Positions 25,552 to 33,600 of a stretch of DNA of 64,000 nt are shown one piece after another (the first letter of the stretch is position 1; each line of letters starts with the position of its first letter). The notes under the pieces were generated by a model. That model made no database searches. It saw only the letters and a program-made list of their open reading frames with translations, and was not told the DNA's origin. A program made the position numbers and the translations under genes. Source of the stretch: Ilyomonas sp965219515 (GTDB taxonomy: Bacteria > Bacteroidota > Bacteroidia > Chitinophagales > Chitinophagaceae); NCBI GenBank assembly GCA_965219515.1, contig OZ244776.1:1364001-1428000 (forward strand). Direction: 5' to 3'.

Positions 25552-25569
25552 CCGCCAAAATATGAAAAT

Positions 25570-26835
25570 ATGCTACAGGTACAGTTGCTGAAACAAAGAC
25601 CTGACTGGGTAAAGGAAAGGCTGGCGGCAAGAAATTTTAAACAGCCTGAACTGGTAGATGAAATCATTGCGCTGGACGAAGAAAGGCGTTCTCTGCAAAC
25701 GGCTTATGACAATGCGCAGGCTAAAACAAACAGCGCTTCAAAAGAAATAGGCAGGCTGATGGCGCAGAAAAAAAATGAAGAAGCTGAGGCGTTAAAAAAT
25801 GAGGTTACAGAAAACAAGAAGCAGGTTGCAGAATTAAACGAACGGGTAATTCAGCTTGAAAAAGAACTGCAAAGCAAACTTGTACAATTACCCAATCTTC
25901 CATCCGAAAAAGTGCCGCCGGGAAAAACGCCGGACGATAACATTGTGGTAAGAGAAAGCGATAACAAACCAAAACTGTATAATGGAGCAGTTCCGCATTG
26001 GGATTTAATAAAACAATACGACCTGATTGATTTTGAAACCGGCGCAAAAATTACGGGCAGCGGCTTTCCGCTTTATAAAGGCAAGGGTGCAAAACTACAG
26101 CGTTGTTTAATACAATATTTTTTAGACTACAATACGGAACGTGGATATACCGAATATTTACCGCCGTTTATGGTGAATGAAGCTTCGGCGTATAGCACCG
26201 GGCAATTGCCCGATAAGGAAGGTCAGATGTATGTAACGCAGGATGAGCTTTATCTGATTCCAACGGCAGAAGTTCCCATTACCAATATTTACCGCGATAC
26301 AATTATTAAAGAAACCGTATTACCTATAAAAATGACGGCTTATTCGCCATGCTTCCGCCGCGAAGCGGGCAGTTTTGGCAAAGAGGTAAGAGGCTTGAAC
26401 CGCGTTCACCAGTTTGAAAAAGTAGAAATTATTCAGCTTGTTCATCCCGATAACAGTTACGATGTGCTGGAAGAAATGGTGGCGCATGTGGAAGGTTTGC
26501 TACAAACGCTGGCATTGCCATACCGCATATTGAAACTATGCGGTGGCGATATGGGTTTTACCAGTGCGCTTACGTATGATTTTGAAGTGTTTAGCGCGGC
26601 GCAGCAAAGATGGCTGGAAGTAAGCAGTGTTTCTAATTTTGAAAGCTTTCAAACCAATCGCATGAAATGCCGTTTTAAAGATCAAACCGGAAAAATGCAG
26701 TTTGCGCACAGCTTAAACGGCAGCTCGCTTGCGTTACCAAGAATTGTGGCGGCCTTACTCGAAAACAATCAAACGGAAAATGGCATTCAATTACCTCAGA
26801 TTTTGCATGCTTACTTCGGGTCTTCACATATATAA
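25570..26835 (+). CDS. serS: Seryl-tRNA synthetase
   Basis: I chose ATG 25570 (421 residues, MLQVQLLKQRPDWVKERL); seven codons earlier would fall in the promoter. The N-terminal coiled-coil arm spans about residues 30-105. The class II core has motif 2 (CFRREAGSFGKEVRGLNRVHQFEKVE region) and motif 3 (NGSSLALPRIVAALLENNQ). The enzyme charges tRNA-Ser. The serine-binding TAEVPITNIYRD block is present. Confidence 0.97.
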   Translation: MLQVQLLKQRPDWVKERLAARNFKQPELVDEIIALDEERRSLQTAYDNAQAKTNSASKEIGRLMAQKKNEEAEALKNEVTENKKQVAELNERVIQLEKELQSKLVQLPNLPSEKVPPGKTPDDNIVVRESDNKPKLYNGAVPHWDLIKQYDLIDFETGAKITGSGFPLYKGKGAKLQRCLIQYFLDYNTERGYTEYLPPFMVNEASAYSTGQLPDKEGQMYVTQDELYLIPTAEVPITNIYRDTIIKETVLPIKMTAYSPCFRREAGSFGKEVRGLNRVHQFEKVEIIQLVHPDNSYDVLEEMVAHVEGLLQTLALPYRILKLCGGDMGFTSALTYDFEVFSAAQQRWLEVSSVSNFESFQTNRMKCRFKDQTGKMQFAHSLNGSSLALPRIVAALLENNQTENGIQLPQILHAYFGSSHI

Positions 26836-26943
26836 AAATGATTCGAAATTTCAATATGGCATAATTCTGTTTCGTTTCTTCAAACGCCTATCTTTAACGC
26901 TTTAAAAAGTGCAGCAAAAAACCGCTTTGTAATTTTTCTGGTC

Positions 26944-28149
26944 TTGATTCACAAAAAAAAACTATTCTTTATCATCAACCGGCTGGTGCTGGGCGGACAC
27001 TCGGCAGATGTGGTTTCGCTGGCGCATCATCTGACAGGCAAATACGAGATTACCATTTTGTACGGCGAAAAAGAAACCGAAGAGCTTGAAATAAGCGCCA
27101 TTACCGGCAATCCCGATATTGCATTTATCAAAATTCCTTCCCTGCACAGGTCGTTACATCCGTGGCAGGATACAGTTGCATTCAGACAAATATTATTACT
27201 ACTCAAAAAAAACAATCCTTCCCTTGTTCACACGCATGGTTTTAAAAGCGGTTTATTAGGCAGACTCGCTGCCAAAAAAGCCGGTATTCCTGTTATCATT
27301 CACACTTACCACGGACACTTGTTTCACTCCTATTACAACCGTTTTATTTCTTCGGTTATATGCAATGTAGAACGATGGCTTGCCACCATGTCAACTTACA
27401 TCATTGCCATCAGCCTGCAGCAGGCTCATGAATTGAGCCAGATGTATCGCATTGCCCCGACAGAAAAAATAAAGATTATATTCATCGGCATAGACAAAGA
27501 AAATTATGAGTCATCCGATAATAACAACGATAGTTTACGAAAAAAATATTCCATACCAAATGAAGTGGTTATCGTTGCCATTATCGGCAGATTGGTGCCC
27601 ATAAAAAATCATTCCTTTTTTGTTGATATCGCACAGCGCATTTTACAATCTGAAAAACAGGTTTGCTTTTTTGTTATCGGCGACGGCAATCAAAAATCAT
27701 TGATACAAAAGAAACTGACCGAGCGGTATTTGCCGTGGCAGGAAACGACAGAAAAAAACACAGACACGCTTATTTATTTCACTTCATGGGTTACTGATAT
27801 TGCATCTGCGCTTGTTGATATAGACATCGTATTGTTAACGTCTCTGAACGAAGGAACGCCTGTGTCTTTAATAGAAGCGCAATTATTCGGCAAACCAGTG
27901 GTAGCAACAAACGCCGGCGGCGTAAGAGATACAATAATTGATAACGAAACCGGCTTTTTAATTGATAGGTTTGATGTAGATGATTTTGTAAAAAAACTCC
28001 GGCGGTTGATTCATGATAAAGAGTTGCGGGATAAAATGGGAAACAAAGGAAAAGTATTTGCCGCACAACGTTTTTCCAAAGAGAAAGAAGTGGCAGCCAT
28101 TGATTTATTATACACAAACTGCCTGCAACACAAAAGCGAAACCGTATGA
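26944..28149 (+). CDS. GT4 family glycosyltransferase
   Basis: The 401-residue protein has a GT-B layout. The N-terminal half has INRLVLGGHSADVVSLAHHL and the C-terminal half has IIGRLVPIKNHSFFVD and the donor motif LNEGTPVSLIEAQLFGKPVVATNAGG (EX7E, both Glu present). Donor is unknown. No ATG precedes the conserved start, so TTG 26944 is chosen. Its stop overlaps the start of the epimerase gene by 4 nt, so the pair forms an operon for a glycan sugar. Cell envelope polysaccharide is the likely target. Confidence 0.88.
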   Translation: MIHKKKLFFIINRLVLGGHSADVVSLAHHLTGKYEITILYGEKETEELEISAITGNPDIAFIKIPSLHRSLHPWQDTVAFRQILLLLKKNNPSLVHTHGFKSGLLGRLAAKKAGIPVIIHTYHGHLFHSYYNRFISSVICNVERWLATMSTYIIAISLQQAHELSQMYRIAPTEKIKIIFIGIDKENYESSDNNNDSLRKKYSIPNEVVIVAIIGRLVPIKNHSFFVDIAQRILQSEKQVCFFVIGDGNQKSLIQKKLTERYLPWQETTEKNTDTLIYFTSWVTDIASALVDIDIVLLTSLNEGTPVSLIEAQLFGKPVVATNAGGVRDTIIDNETGFLIDRFDVDDFVKKLRRLIHDKELRDKMGNKGKVFAAQRFSKEKEVAAIDLLYTNCLQHKSETV

Positions 28150-29198
28150 AAATATTAGTTACCGGCACCGCAGGTTTTATTGGTTTTCACGTTGCCAATC
28201 GTCTCATTGCCGAAGGTCATGACGTTACGGGCACCGATAGCATTAATGCGTATTATGATGCGCATTTAAAATACGATCGTCTCGCTTTCGCCGGCATCGC
28301 CTCGCACGAAATACAATACAATCAGCTTATACAAAGCGCAAAGCATCACAATTATGCGTTTTATCAATTGCGACTCGAAGACAAATACCGCGTAGAATCT
28401 CTGTTTGAAAAGCATAAATTTGATGTGGTCATACATCTTGCCGCGCAGGCAGGCGTCAGATACAGCCTCACCCATCCTGATGCTTATATCGACAGCAACA
28501 TTGTATCATTTGTAAACATACTGGAATGCTGCCGTTATCATCATATCAGTCATCTCGTATTTGCCAGCAGCAGCAGCGTTTACGGTTTAAATGATGAGAT
28601 TCCTTTTTCGGTAAACCAAAATACCGATCATCCGATTTCATTGTATGCCGCCAGCAAAAAAAGCAACGAGCTGATGGCGCATGTGTACAGCCATTTGTTT
28701 AATATGCCCTGCACCGGCTTGCGGTTTTTTACGGTGTACGGACCATGGGGGCGACCGGATATGGCATTGTATATTTTTACAAAAGCAATATTGGAAAACA
28801 AGCCGATTCAGGTATTTAATAACGGAGAAATGATGCGCGATTTTACTTACATAGATGATATTGTGGAAGGCGTTATAAAGGTGATGAACCTGCCACCGCA
28901 GCCCGACGAAACCTGGAAGCTTGGCAGCGGCAAAATATCTGCTTCCAGCGCGCCGTATAAAATTTACAACATCGGCAATAATGCGCCCGTAAAGCTTACC
29001 GATTTTATAAAAGCGATAGAAAATGAAATCGGAAAAAAAGCCATTTACAATATGCTGCCGTTGCAACCCGGCGACGTGCCGTCCACGTATGCCGATGTAA
29101 GCGATTTCATGAAAGATACGGGCTTTAAACCCGCTACCGGCATTGCTTTCGGCGTAAAAAAATTTATTGAATGGTATAAGGACTATTATAAGTTTTAG
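28146..29198 (+). CDS. NAD-dependent nucleotide-sugar epimerase (UDP-glucuronate 4-epimerase-like)
   Basis: The 350-residue short-chain dehydrogenase starts with a GTAGFIGFHVANRL Rossmann motif. Its active site has SSSSVYG and a YAASK catalytic Tyr/Lys pair (SLYAASKKSNELMAH). A GLRFFTVYGPWGRPDMALYIFTKAI block is the hallmark of UDP-glucuronate 4-epimerases. Exact sugar is inferred from that block. The start overlaps the GT4 stop by ATGA; the end is convergent, 4 nt from the rel gene. Confidence 0.9.
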   Translation: MKILVTGTAGFIGFHVANRLIAEGHDVTGTDSINAYYDAHLKYDRLAFAGIASHEIQYNQLIQSAKHHNYAFYQLRLEDKYRVESLFEKHKFDVVIHLAAQAGVRYSLTHPDAYIDSNIVSFVNILECCRYHHISHLVFASSSSVYGLNDEIPFSVNQNTDHPISLYAASKKSNELMAHVYSHLFNMPCTGLRFFTVYGPWGRPDMALYIFTKAILENKPIQVFNNGEMMRDFTYIDDIVEGVIKVMNLPPQPDETWKLGSGKISASSAPYKIYNIGNNAPVKLTDFIKAIENEIGKKAIYNMLPLQPGDVPSTYADVSDFMKDTGFKPATGIAFGVKKFIEWYKDYYKF

Positions 29199-29202
29199 CC
29201 CG

Positions 29203-31482
29203 TTAAGAAGCCGTAGCTTTCGATTCATTTTCTTCGGTATCAAACCGCTCAACCGCCTGAATGCCATGCAGCTTTTTTAAATTTTCCACCAGTTCATCCA
29301 GCTCTTCTTTATCGTGCACAAACACTTTTACGGTTCCCTCAAACAAACCTTCGCCCGATTCTATGGTAAGCGCCGCAATATTAATGCGCATGTCTCCACT
29401 AATAATATTCGTAATTTTATTGATGACACCTACGTCATCCATGCCAACGATTTTCAACCCCGTTAAAAAAGAAATTTCCTTATTTTTTGCCCACTTTGTT
29501 TTCACAACGCGATGTCCGTAATTCGCCATCATCTGCGTAGCATTCGGGCAATTGGTACGATGAATAATGAGTCCTTTGCCCGTACTTACAAAGCCAAAAA
29601 CATCATCGCCGGGAATGGGGTTGCAACACTTGGCAAGCGTGTACATGATGCGGTCGCTGCTTTCGCCGAAAATAATAAGCTCCGAATCTTTTTTGTGCGC
29701 CGCCGTTCTGTTGTCGCCTTCTGTTTTTACCTCAGCCGGTTGCTTTTGCGGCTTAGGCGCTTCCAGGCGGTCACCAAGAACCTGAAATTCCTTTAGTTCT
29801 TTTAAATCAATGTGTTTAACGGCAATGTTATAAAACAGGTCAAGCTGCGAATTCACTTTATAAAAAGAAACCAGTTCGTCTATATTTCCCTGACTGAAAA
29901 CCGCACCGATGGCGTCAAGTTTCCGTTGGGCAAATGCTTTTCCATCTTCCGCTATGGTGCGTTTTTCTTCTTTCAGCGCATCTTTTATTTTATTTTTCGC
30001 TTTGGCAGTTATCACAAAACTCAACCAGTCTTCGGTAGGTTTTTGCTTGCTGCTGGTAATAATTTCTATCTGATCGCCGCTGTGTAGTTTATGGCTGATG
30101 GAAACAAGCTTATGATTTACCTTGGCGCCGATACATTTGCTGCCCACCGCCGAATGAATGGAGAAAGCGAAGTCGAGCGCGGTGCAGCCGACAGGCAACA
30201 TTTTTACATCGCCTTTGGGCGTATAAACATAAATTTCCTCGGCAAGAAAGCTGATTTTAAAATCCTGCAAAAAATCTACCCCGTCGGTGTCCTGGCTTGT
30301 AATGGCTTCGCGTATTTGTGTAAACCAGGTATCAAACCTGTCTTCGTCGTTACTGCCTTCTTTGTATTTATAATGCGCCGCCAGTCCTTTCTCCGCAATT
30401 TCATTCATACGCTGCGTGCGAATCTGTACTTCCACCCATTTCCCCTGCGGACCCATAACCGTTGTATGCAACGCTTCGTAACCATTGCTTTTCGGGTTGC
30501 TCAGCCAGTCGCGCAACCGTTCCGGCGAAGGCTTGTATTCGTTGGTAATGAGAGAATACACTTTCCAGCAATCTTCTTTTTCTAATTCGGGCGGCGAATT
30601 CAGAATGACGCGAATGGCGAACAGGTCATACACTTCTTCAAATTCAACGCCTTTCTTTTTTATTTTATTCCAGATGGAATGAATGCTTTTCGGGCGGCCA
30701 TAAATTTCAAAATTGAAACCCGACGCCACCAGTTTTTCTTTTATGGGTCTGATAAATTCATTGATGTATCGTGTACGTTCGCGCTTGGTTTCCGCTAATT
30801 TGGTAGCGATGTTTTTATATTCCTGAGGTTCAAGATATTTCATGCTCAGGTCTTCCAGTTCCGTTTTGATATTGTACAAACCCATCCGGTGCGCCAGCGG
30901 AGCATATACCCAAACGGTTTCGCTGGCTATCTTCAACTGCTTTTCGCGCTTCATATAATCGAGCGTGCGCATATTGTGAAGCCTGTCCGCAAGTTTTATG
31001 AGAATAACTCGTGGGTCATCAGTAAGCGTAAGCAGTATCTTTTTAAAATTTTCAGCCTGCTGGCTGCTGCTGGCATCTATTACACCCGATATTTTGGTTA
31101 GTCCGTTTACAATGCGCGCAATCTCACTGCCAAATTCGCGTTCTACATCTTCCAACGAAAGATCGGTGTCTTCTACCGTATCGTGCAATAAAGAGCAAAT
31201 GGTGCTTCGCACACCCAGGCCAATTTCTTCCACACAAATCATAGCAACCGCCATCGGATGCAAAATGTAAGGCTCCCCGCTTTTGCGGCGCATGGTTTTG
31301 TGTGCTTCGGCTGCCATTTCAAAAGCGTGCCGCACCATTTCTTTATCCCCGCGCTTCAGCTTGCTGCGAAGGCTTCGCAGCAAGGCGCGGTAATGCCTCA
31401 GAATCTCATTTTTTTCCTGATCTTCAGACAAAGTATATTTTGGTAAAACCAAATCTGTTACCGTTGCTTGCTCATTGCTCAT
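29203..31482 (-). CDS. Bifunctional (p)ppGpp synthetase/hydrolase (Rel/SpoT)
   Basis: The 759-residue protein controls the stringent response. The order is an HD hydrolase domain (LLHDTVEDTD near residue 98, HPMAVA before it), a synthetase domain (YGRPKSIHSIWNKI and YDLFAIRVI near 260-295, YEALHTTV near 350), a TGS domain (YVYTPKGDVKMLPVGCTALDFA near 410), a Cys-containing zinc-finger-like region (AKCCNPIPGDDV near 635) and an ACT domain (IVGMDDVGVINKITNIISG). Both HD and synthetase motifs look intact, so a bifunctional enzyme is likely. It stands alone, and only one such gene is in the window. Confidence 0.95.
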   Translation of the reverse strand: MSNEQATVTDLVLPKYTLSEDQEKNEILRHYRALLRSLRSKLKRGDKEMVRHAFEMAAEAHKTMRRKSGEPYILHPMAVAMICVEEIGLGVRSTICSLLHDTVEDTDLSLEDVEREFGSEIARIVNGLTKISGVIDASSSQQAENFKKILLTLTDDPRVILIKLADRLHNMRTLDYMKREKQLKIASETVWVYAPLAHRMGLYNIKTELEDLSMKYLEPQEYKNIATKLAETKRERTRYINEFIRPIKEKLVASGFNFEIYGRPKSIHSIWNKIKKKGVEFEEVYDLFAIRVILNSPPELEKEDCWKVYSLITNEYKPSPERLRDWLSNPKSNGYEALHTTVMGPQGKWVEVQIRTQRMNEIAEKGLAAHYKYKEGSNDEDRFDTWFTQIREAITSQDTDGVDFLQDFKISFLAEEIYVYTPKGDVKMLPVGCTALDFAFSIHSAVGSKCIGAKVNHKLVSISHKLHSGDQIEIITSSKQKPTEDWLSFVITAKAKNKIKDALKEEKRTIAEDGKAFAQRKLDAIGAVFSQGNIDELVSFYKVNSQLDLFYNIAVKHIDLKELKEFQVLGDRLEAPKPQKQPAEVKTEGDNRTAAHKKDSELIIFGESSDRIMYTLAKCCNPIPGDDVFGFVSTGKGLIIHRTNCPNATQMMANYGHRVVKTKWAKNKEISFLTGLKIVGMDDVGVINKITNIISGDMRINIAALTIESGEGLFEGTVKVFVHDKEELDELVENLKKLHGIQAVERFDTEENESKATAS

Positions 31483-31574
31483 CTGATTACGAATTTACAA
31501 AAAAGGATTTGCTTTTACATGACCGGAAAGACAATTAACATGCTGCGTTGGAAAAGAAAGCGTGTTTTGGCTTT

Positions 31575-31598
31575 CAGCCATCAGCAGTCAGCTATGAG
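31575..31598. repeat. Short degenerate CAGCnATCAGC word repeats
   Basis: CAGCCATCAGCAGTCAGCTATGAG carries three spaced near-copies of (A/T)CAGC(C/A/T)(A/G)T. It lies in the 210-bp gap between the rel and purH genes. No open frame is present, and no function is evident. Confidence 0.35.
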
Positions 31599-31693
31599 GT
31601 GTGAGAAATGGGGTACGAAACGGCCTGTGTAGCAGATTGAAAATTGGCAACGCGAATCCATTAATAATATTTGCATGAAAACAATAGCCGCTG

Positions 31694-33202
31694 TCAATGT
31701 TTAAAATGCCGCATACCCGTCATTACCATTGCCAGGTTATGTTGCAGGCAATAATCAATGCTGTCTTTATCCCGCACCGAACCGCCGGGTTGTATAAACG
31801 CCGTAATGCCCGCTTCATGCGCCATTTGCACACAATCGTTAAACGGGAAAAACGCATCGGAAGCCAGCACCGCACCATCAAGACTAAAACTGAATTGCCT
31901 TGCTTTGTCAATACTCTGCCGAAGCGCATCTATCCGGCTGGTTTGCCCGCAGCCTTTGCCCACCAACTGCTTATTTTTTATAAGTGCAATGGCATTGCTT
32001 TTCAAATGTTTGCAAACCAAATTGGCAAAGGACAGATTCTCTTTTTCATCAGCCGTTGTTTCTCTGCCGCCAACTTCTTTCCATTCTGCATAATTTCCTT
32101 CATCCATATCCTGCAGCAACATGCCGTTGAGCAGCGACTTGTATTGCTCCCGCTTCAAAAGCGGAACATCATGCAACTGCAATAAAATGCGGTTTTTTTT
32201 ACTTCGTAAAACGACAAGCGCATCATCGTTAAAATGAGGCGCAATCAGCACTTCAAAAAAAAGTTCATTGATGGCTTCTGCCGTAATTTTATCAATGCTT
32301 CCGTTGCAAATAAGCACACCGCCAAATGCACTTTCGTTATCACCGGCAAGCGCTGCATCCCAGCTATCTTTCACCGTGCTGCGCTGTGCAATGCCGCATA
32401 CATTGGTGTGTTTAAAAACGGCGAACGTATATAAAGAATCATGCTGCGGAAACTCCCGGATTAACTGAATGGCGGCATCAACATCAACCAGATTATTGTA
32501 TGATAATTCTTTACCGTTTACCTGATCAAAAACTTCTGTTAAGTCGCCGGCAAATACAGCTTTCTGATGCGGATTTTCGCCATAGCGAAGCGACTGTTTT
32601 GCACTTGCTGTTTCGGTATGATTAAAATAATCTGAGATGGCAATGTCGTAGTTCATTACCACTTCAAACGCTTTCGCAGCAAAGCTTCTACGCTGTTCGG
32701 AAGAAGTAAACCCGTCTTTGGTTTGTAATAGTTGCTCAAGGTTTTTATAATCTTCCCTGGCGGCAATTACAACAAGGTCTTTATAATTTTTAGCTGCAGC
32801 GCGAATCAGGGAAGGTCCGCCGATGTCTATCTTTTCAATGATTGATTTTTCGTCCGTTGTAGTTTGCAATGTTTCTTCAAACGGATACAGATCCACAATC
32901 ACAAGGTCTATTTCGGGAATGTTGTATTGCTTCATTTCTTCCCTGTCCTGCACAACATCCCGCCTGCCCAAAATACCGCCAAATACAGTGGGATGAAGCG
33001 TTTTTACACGCCCGCCAAGTATGGAAGGATATGTGGTAAGATTTTCTACCGCAACACAGTTAAAACCCGCATCTTCAATAAATTTTTGTGTGCCGCCGGT
33101 TGAATACATAGTGATGCCAAGGCGGTTTAACTCTTTAATAACCGGCTCTAACCCATCTTTATAAAACACTGAAATGAGCGCAGACTGTATTTTTTTTTCC
33201 AT
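31694..33202 (-). CDS. purH: Bifunctional AICAR transformylase / IMP cyclohydrolase
   Basis: I chose ATG 33202 (502 residues, MEKKIQSALISVFYKDGLEP); the frame runs 30 codons upstream, but that part is not conserved. The N-terminal MGS-like cyclohydrolase has STGGTQKFIEDAG and KTLHPTVFGGILGRRD. The AICAR transformylase half has RYGENPHQKA, KHTNVCGIA, NESAFGGV, AFFPFNDCVQ and IQPGGSVRDKDSI. It makes IMP in the last two steps of purine synthesis. Length is a little below many homologues but complete in motifs. Confidence 0.97.
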   Translation of the reverse strand: MEKKIQSALISVFYKDGLEPVIKELNRLGITMYSTGGTQKFIEDAGFNCVAVENLTTYPSILGGRVKTLHPTVFGGILGRRDVVQDREEMKQYNIPEIDLVIVDLYPFEETLQTTTDEKSIIEKIDIGGPSLIRAAAKNYKDLVVIAAREDYKNLEQLLQTKDGFTSSEQRRSFAAKAFEVVMNYDIAISDYFNHTETASAKQSLRYGENPHQKAVFAGDLTEVFDQVNGKELSYNNLVDVDAAIQLIREFPQHDSLYTFAVFKHTNVCGIAQRSTVKDSWDAALAGDNESAFGGVLICNGSIDKITAEAINELFFEVLIAPHFNDDALVVLRSKKNRILLQLHDVPLLKREQYKSLLNGMLLQDMDEGNYAEWKEVGGRETTADEKENLSFANLVCKHLKSNAIALIKNKQLVGKGCGQTSRIDALRQSIDKARQFSFSLDGAVLASDAFFPFNDCVQMAHEAGITAFIQPGGSVRDKDSIDYCLQHNLAMVMTGMRHFKH

Positions 33203-33325
33203 GAAAAAGATTGAGATAACAAACAACAGATTCGGAATGCAATAGTATTTCATTTGCACCTTGCAAACAACTGCCTGCGGCAATTGCAACATAGCTGAAA
33301 AAGATAAGGCTGATTAAAGCAGATT

Positions 33326-33484
33326 TTACTTTACATGCTTTGTAAGTTCTATCATCGCGTTTAAAATGTAAATGCTTCCGGAGAGCATAAGCACGGCAAT
33401 AGAATAAGGAATAATATCCAGGTAATGAAATTCCTGAAACAATTTCAGTTTTGCTTTTCCGGATTTTTGAATCGGATAATCCAT
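33326..33484 (-). CDS. Small membrane protein, unknown function
   Basis: From ATG 33484 the frame gives 52 residues (MDYPIQKSGKAKLKLFQEF), with one hydrophobic helix (IIPYSIAVLMLSGSIYILNAM). A longer start at 33538 adds residues without character. Family is not recognised. The spacing between purH and the aminopeptidase gene suits a small gene, but the support is only hydrophobic pattern and frame. Confidence 0.35.
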   Translation of the reverse strand: MDYPIQKSGKAKLKLFQEFHYLDIIPYSIAVLMLSGSIYILNAMIELTKHVK

Positions 33485-33600
33485 TGCTGAGATTTTTATG
33501 TAAAATGATATTACCAAAGTAAAGCATTTGCATACCAAAAAAGAAATGTGTTTTACAAGCGGCGTTTCATCTTTTAAAGACTTCTTTTAATTGGATATGT

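Noticed and set aside
30091..30585. 164-codon open frame antisense to the rel gene
   Set aside because: Shadow of conserved coding sequence; composition is rich in Cys, Phe and Arg without motif.
31697..32185. Long open frame antisense to purH
   Set aside because: It lies wholly inside purH, has no start context or family similarity, and comes from codon bias of the real gene.
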